Source: Chloroflexi bacterium RBG_16_57_11 (GTDB lineage: Bacteria > Chloroflexota > Anaerolineae > Anaerolineales > UBA4823). Taken from it: a stretch of DNA of 6,913 nt. The stretch is taken from NCBI GenBank assembly GCA_001795165.1, contig MGNS01000023.1, positions 21,299 to 28,211 on the forward strand, in the 5' to 3' direction. Both the position numbers and the translations under genes were made by a program. Positions 6,198 through 6,913 of the stretch are shown here, piece after piece (position 1 is the first letter of the stretch; each line of letters begins with the position of its first letter). The notes below the pieces were generated by a model. It saw only the letters and a program-made list of their open reading frames with translations, was not told the origin of the DNA and did not search any database.

Positions 6198-6913
6198 ATG
6201 GCCACATCGATTGCTGAGTTCATCGTCCCCCCACGCTTCGACACCGACCGGCGTAATGCCATCCGCTGGTTGATTTCGTACTCCTGGCATTACTGGTACC
6301 TCTTCGTATTGATGGTCTTTGGAGCTTTTAGCAATGCAGCTCTGGCGGCCGTGGTGCCGGTGTTGATGGGCCAGGCGTTCAACGCGATACTGGAGTCGCC
6401 GCCGCAGGTCTCGGCGCTGCCACGCATTGCCTTGCTGATTGTGATCAGCCAGGTCGTGCGTGCTATCCTGCAGTTTGGGCGCAACTTCGGCGCCGAGCTG
6501 CTGGGCCAGAGCGTCGAGCGCGATATTCGTCACGAGCTATACGTCAGCCTGTTGGGGAAGAGCATGACCTTCCATAGCTTACAGTCGGTGGGCGATACCA
6601 TGGCGCGGGCCACCAACGACGTACGCGAGGTTAACTTCCTTTTCAGCCCTGGCCTCAACCTGGTAATCGGATCGGGGCTTTTCCTGGTGATGCCGATATT
6701 TGTGGCTCCACGCTACCATCCATCATTGGTTTTAGTGCCAATATTGTTCCTTATTGGCTATATTCTGGCGCTATGGCAGTATTTGCACGAATTGCAACCG
6801 ATCACCGCGGACGTGAGGCACGCATTCGGACGGTTGAACAGTCGCTTGGCTGAAGCTATCGATGGCATCGAGACCGTCAAGGGCATGGCTCAGGAGGAGA
6901 TGGAAGTTGAGCG
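6198..6913 (+). CDS. ABC exporter, membrane-domain N-terminal part (3' partial)
   Basis: The frame runs open from ATG 6198 to the right edge: 238 codons, with no stop. It encodes the six-helix membrane domain of a type I ABC exporter. Hydrophobic helices are visible at about 32-58, 76-92, 154-170 and 177-194. The conserved cytoplasmic-helix pattern ERDIRHELYVSLLGKS (107-122) is followed by VGDTMARATNDVREV (131-145), matching the usual tGdlmsRxtnDv signature. Near the edge, AIDGIETVKGMAQEE (220-234) matches the coupling-region pattern (GixtVKaf..E). The nucleotide-binding domain, if fused as is usual, lies beyond the window, so the substrate cannot be told. Many such proteins work as heterodimers with a second exporter encoded next door, which could be checked downstream. 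No Shine-Dalgarno sequence precedes the ATG; a TTG at 6188 is out of frame. An extended -10 lies 18 bases upstream. Confidence 0.88.
   Translation, partial: MATSIAEFIVPPRFDTDRRNAIRWLISYSWHYWYLFVLMVFGAFSNAALAAVVPVLMGQAFNAILESPPQVSALPRIALLIVISQVVRAILQFGRNFGAELLGQSVERDIRHELYVSLLGKSMTFHSLQSVGDTMARATNDVREVNFLFSPGLNLVIGSGLFLVMPIFVAPRYHPSLVLVPILFLIGYILALWQYLHELQPITADVRHAFGRLNSRLAEAIDGIETVKGMAQEEMEVE

Noticed and set aside
6126..6533. A 135-codon open frame on the minus strand across the start of the ABC exporter
   Set aside because: It overlaps two well-supported plus-strand genes, and its composition (many Gln, Arg and His) suggests no real domain.

Overview
The window is ordinary-looking bacterial chromosome of moderate GC content (about 55% by eye). 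It holds eight protein-coding genes and no RNA gene, mobile element, CRISPR array or long repeat that I can see. The best guess for the source is a member of the Chloroflexota, probably Anaerolineae. This rests on the GTDGKTT form of the MurE P-loop, the EDPR form of its amino-acid motif, and the mix of genes. It is an inference, since no marker gene is present.

Layout. Bases 1-1288 (+) hold a MurE-type Mur ligase whose N-terminal domain lies upstream of the window. It converges, 26 bases apart, on a four-gene operon read on the minus strand: focA formate channel (3548-2652), a stand-alone Lrp/AsnC effector-binding (RAM) domain protein (2630-2397), a small single-domain cupin (2369-2043) and a conserved protein of unknown function (2046-1315). 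The genes are 21 and 27 bases apart, and the last pair overlaps by a TTGA stop/start. A good sigma70-like promoter (TTGCCA-17-TAGAAT) sits just before focA, so focA and its three followers probably form their own transcript.

Further right on the minus strand, 5351-3663 encodes an ABC1/UbiB (AarF/ADCK) atypical kinase with two C-terminal membrane segments. Divergent from it, 102 bases away, is a cysteine-rich YkgJ-like protein (5454-6170, +). It is followed by the start of an ABC exporter membrane subunit (6198 onward, +), which runs off the right edge.

Regulation. The operon genes have recognisable Shine-Dalgarno sequences. The other three genes with visible starts (kinase, YkgJ-like protein, ABC exporter) have none. 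A TATAAT box lies 8 bases before the kinase ATG, and an extended TGCTATAAT lies 18 bases before the exporter ATG. This suggests leaderless or very short-leader transcripts for these genes.

How the genes fit together. The focA cluster plausibly couples formate movement across the membrane to a small ligand-sensing protein and a cupin, but the link is inferred from position only. MurE, the kinase and the exporter look like housekeeping neighbours with no evident shared pathway. I found no clear new defence, mobile or RNA-based system. The items most worth a second look are the focA-RAM-cupin-unknown operon and the leaderless starts.
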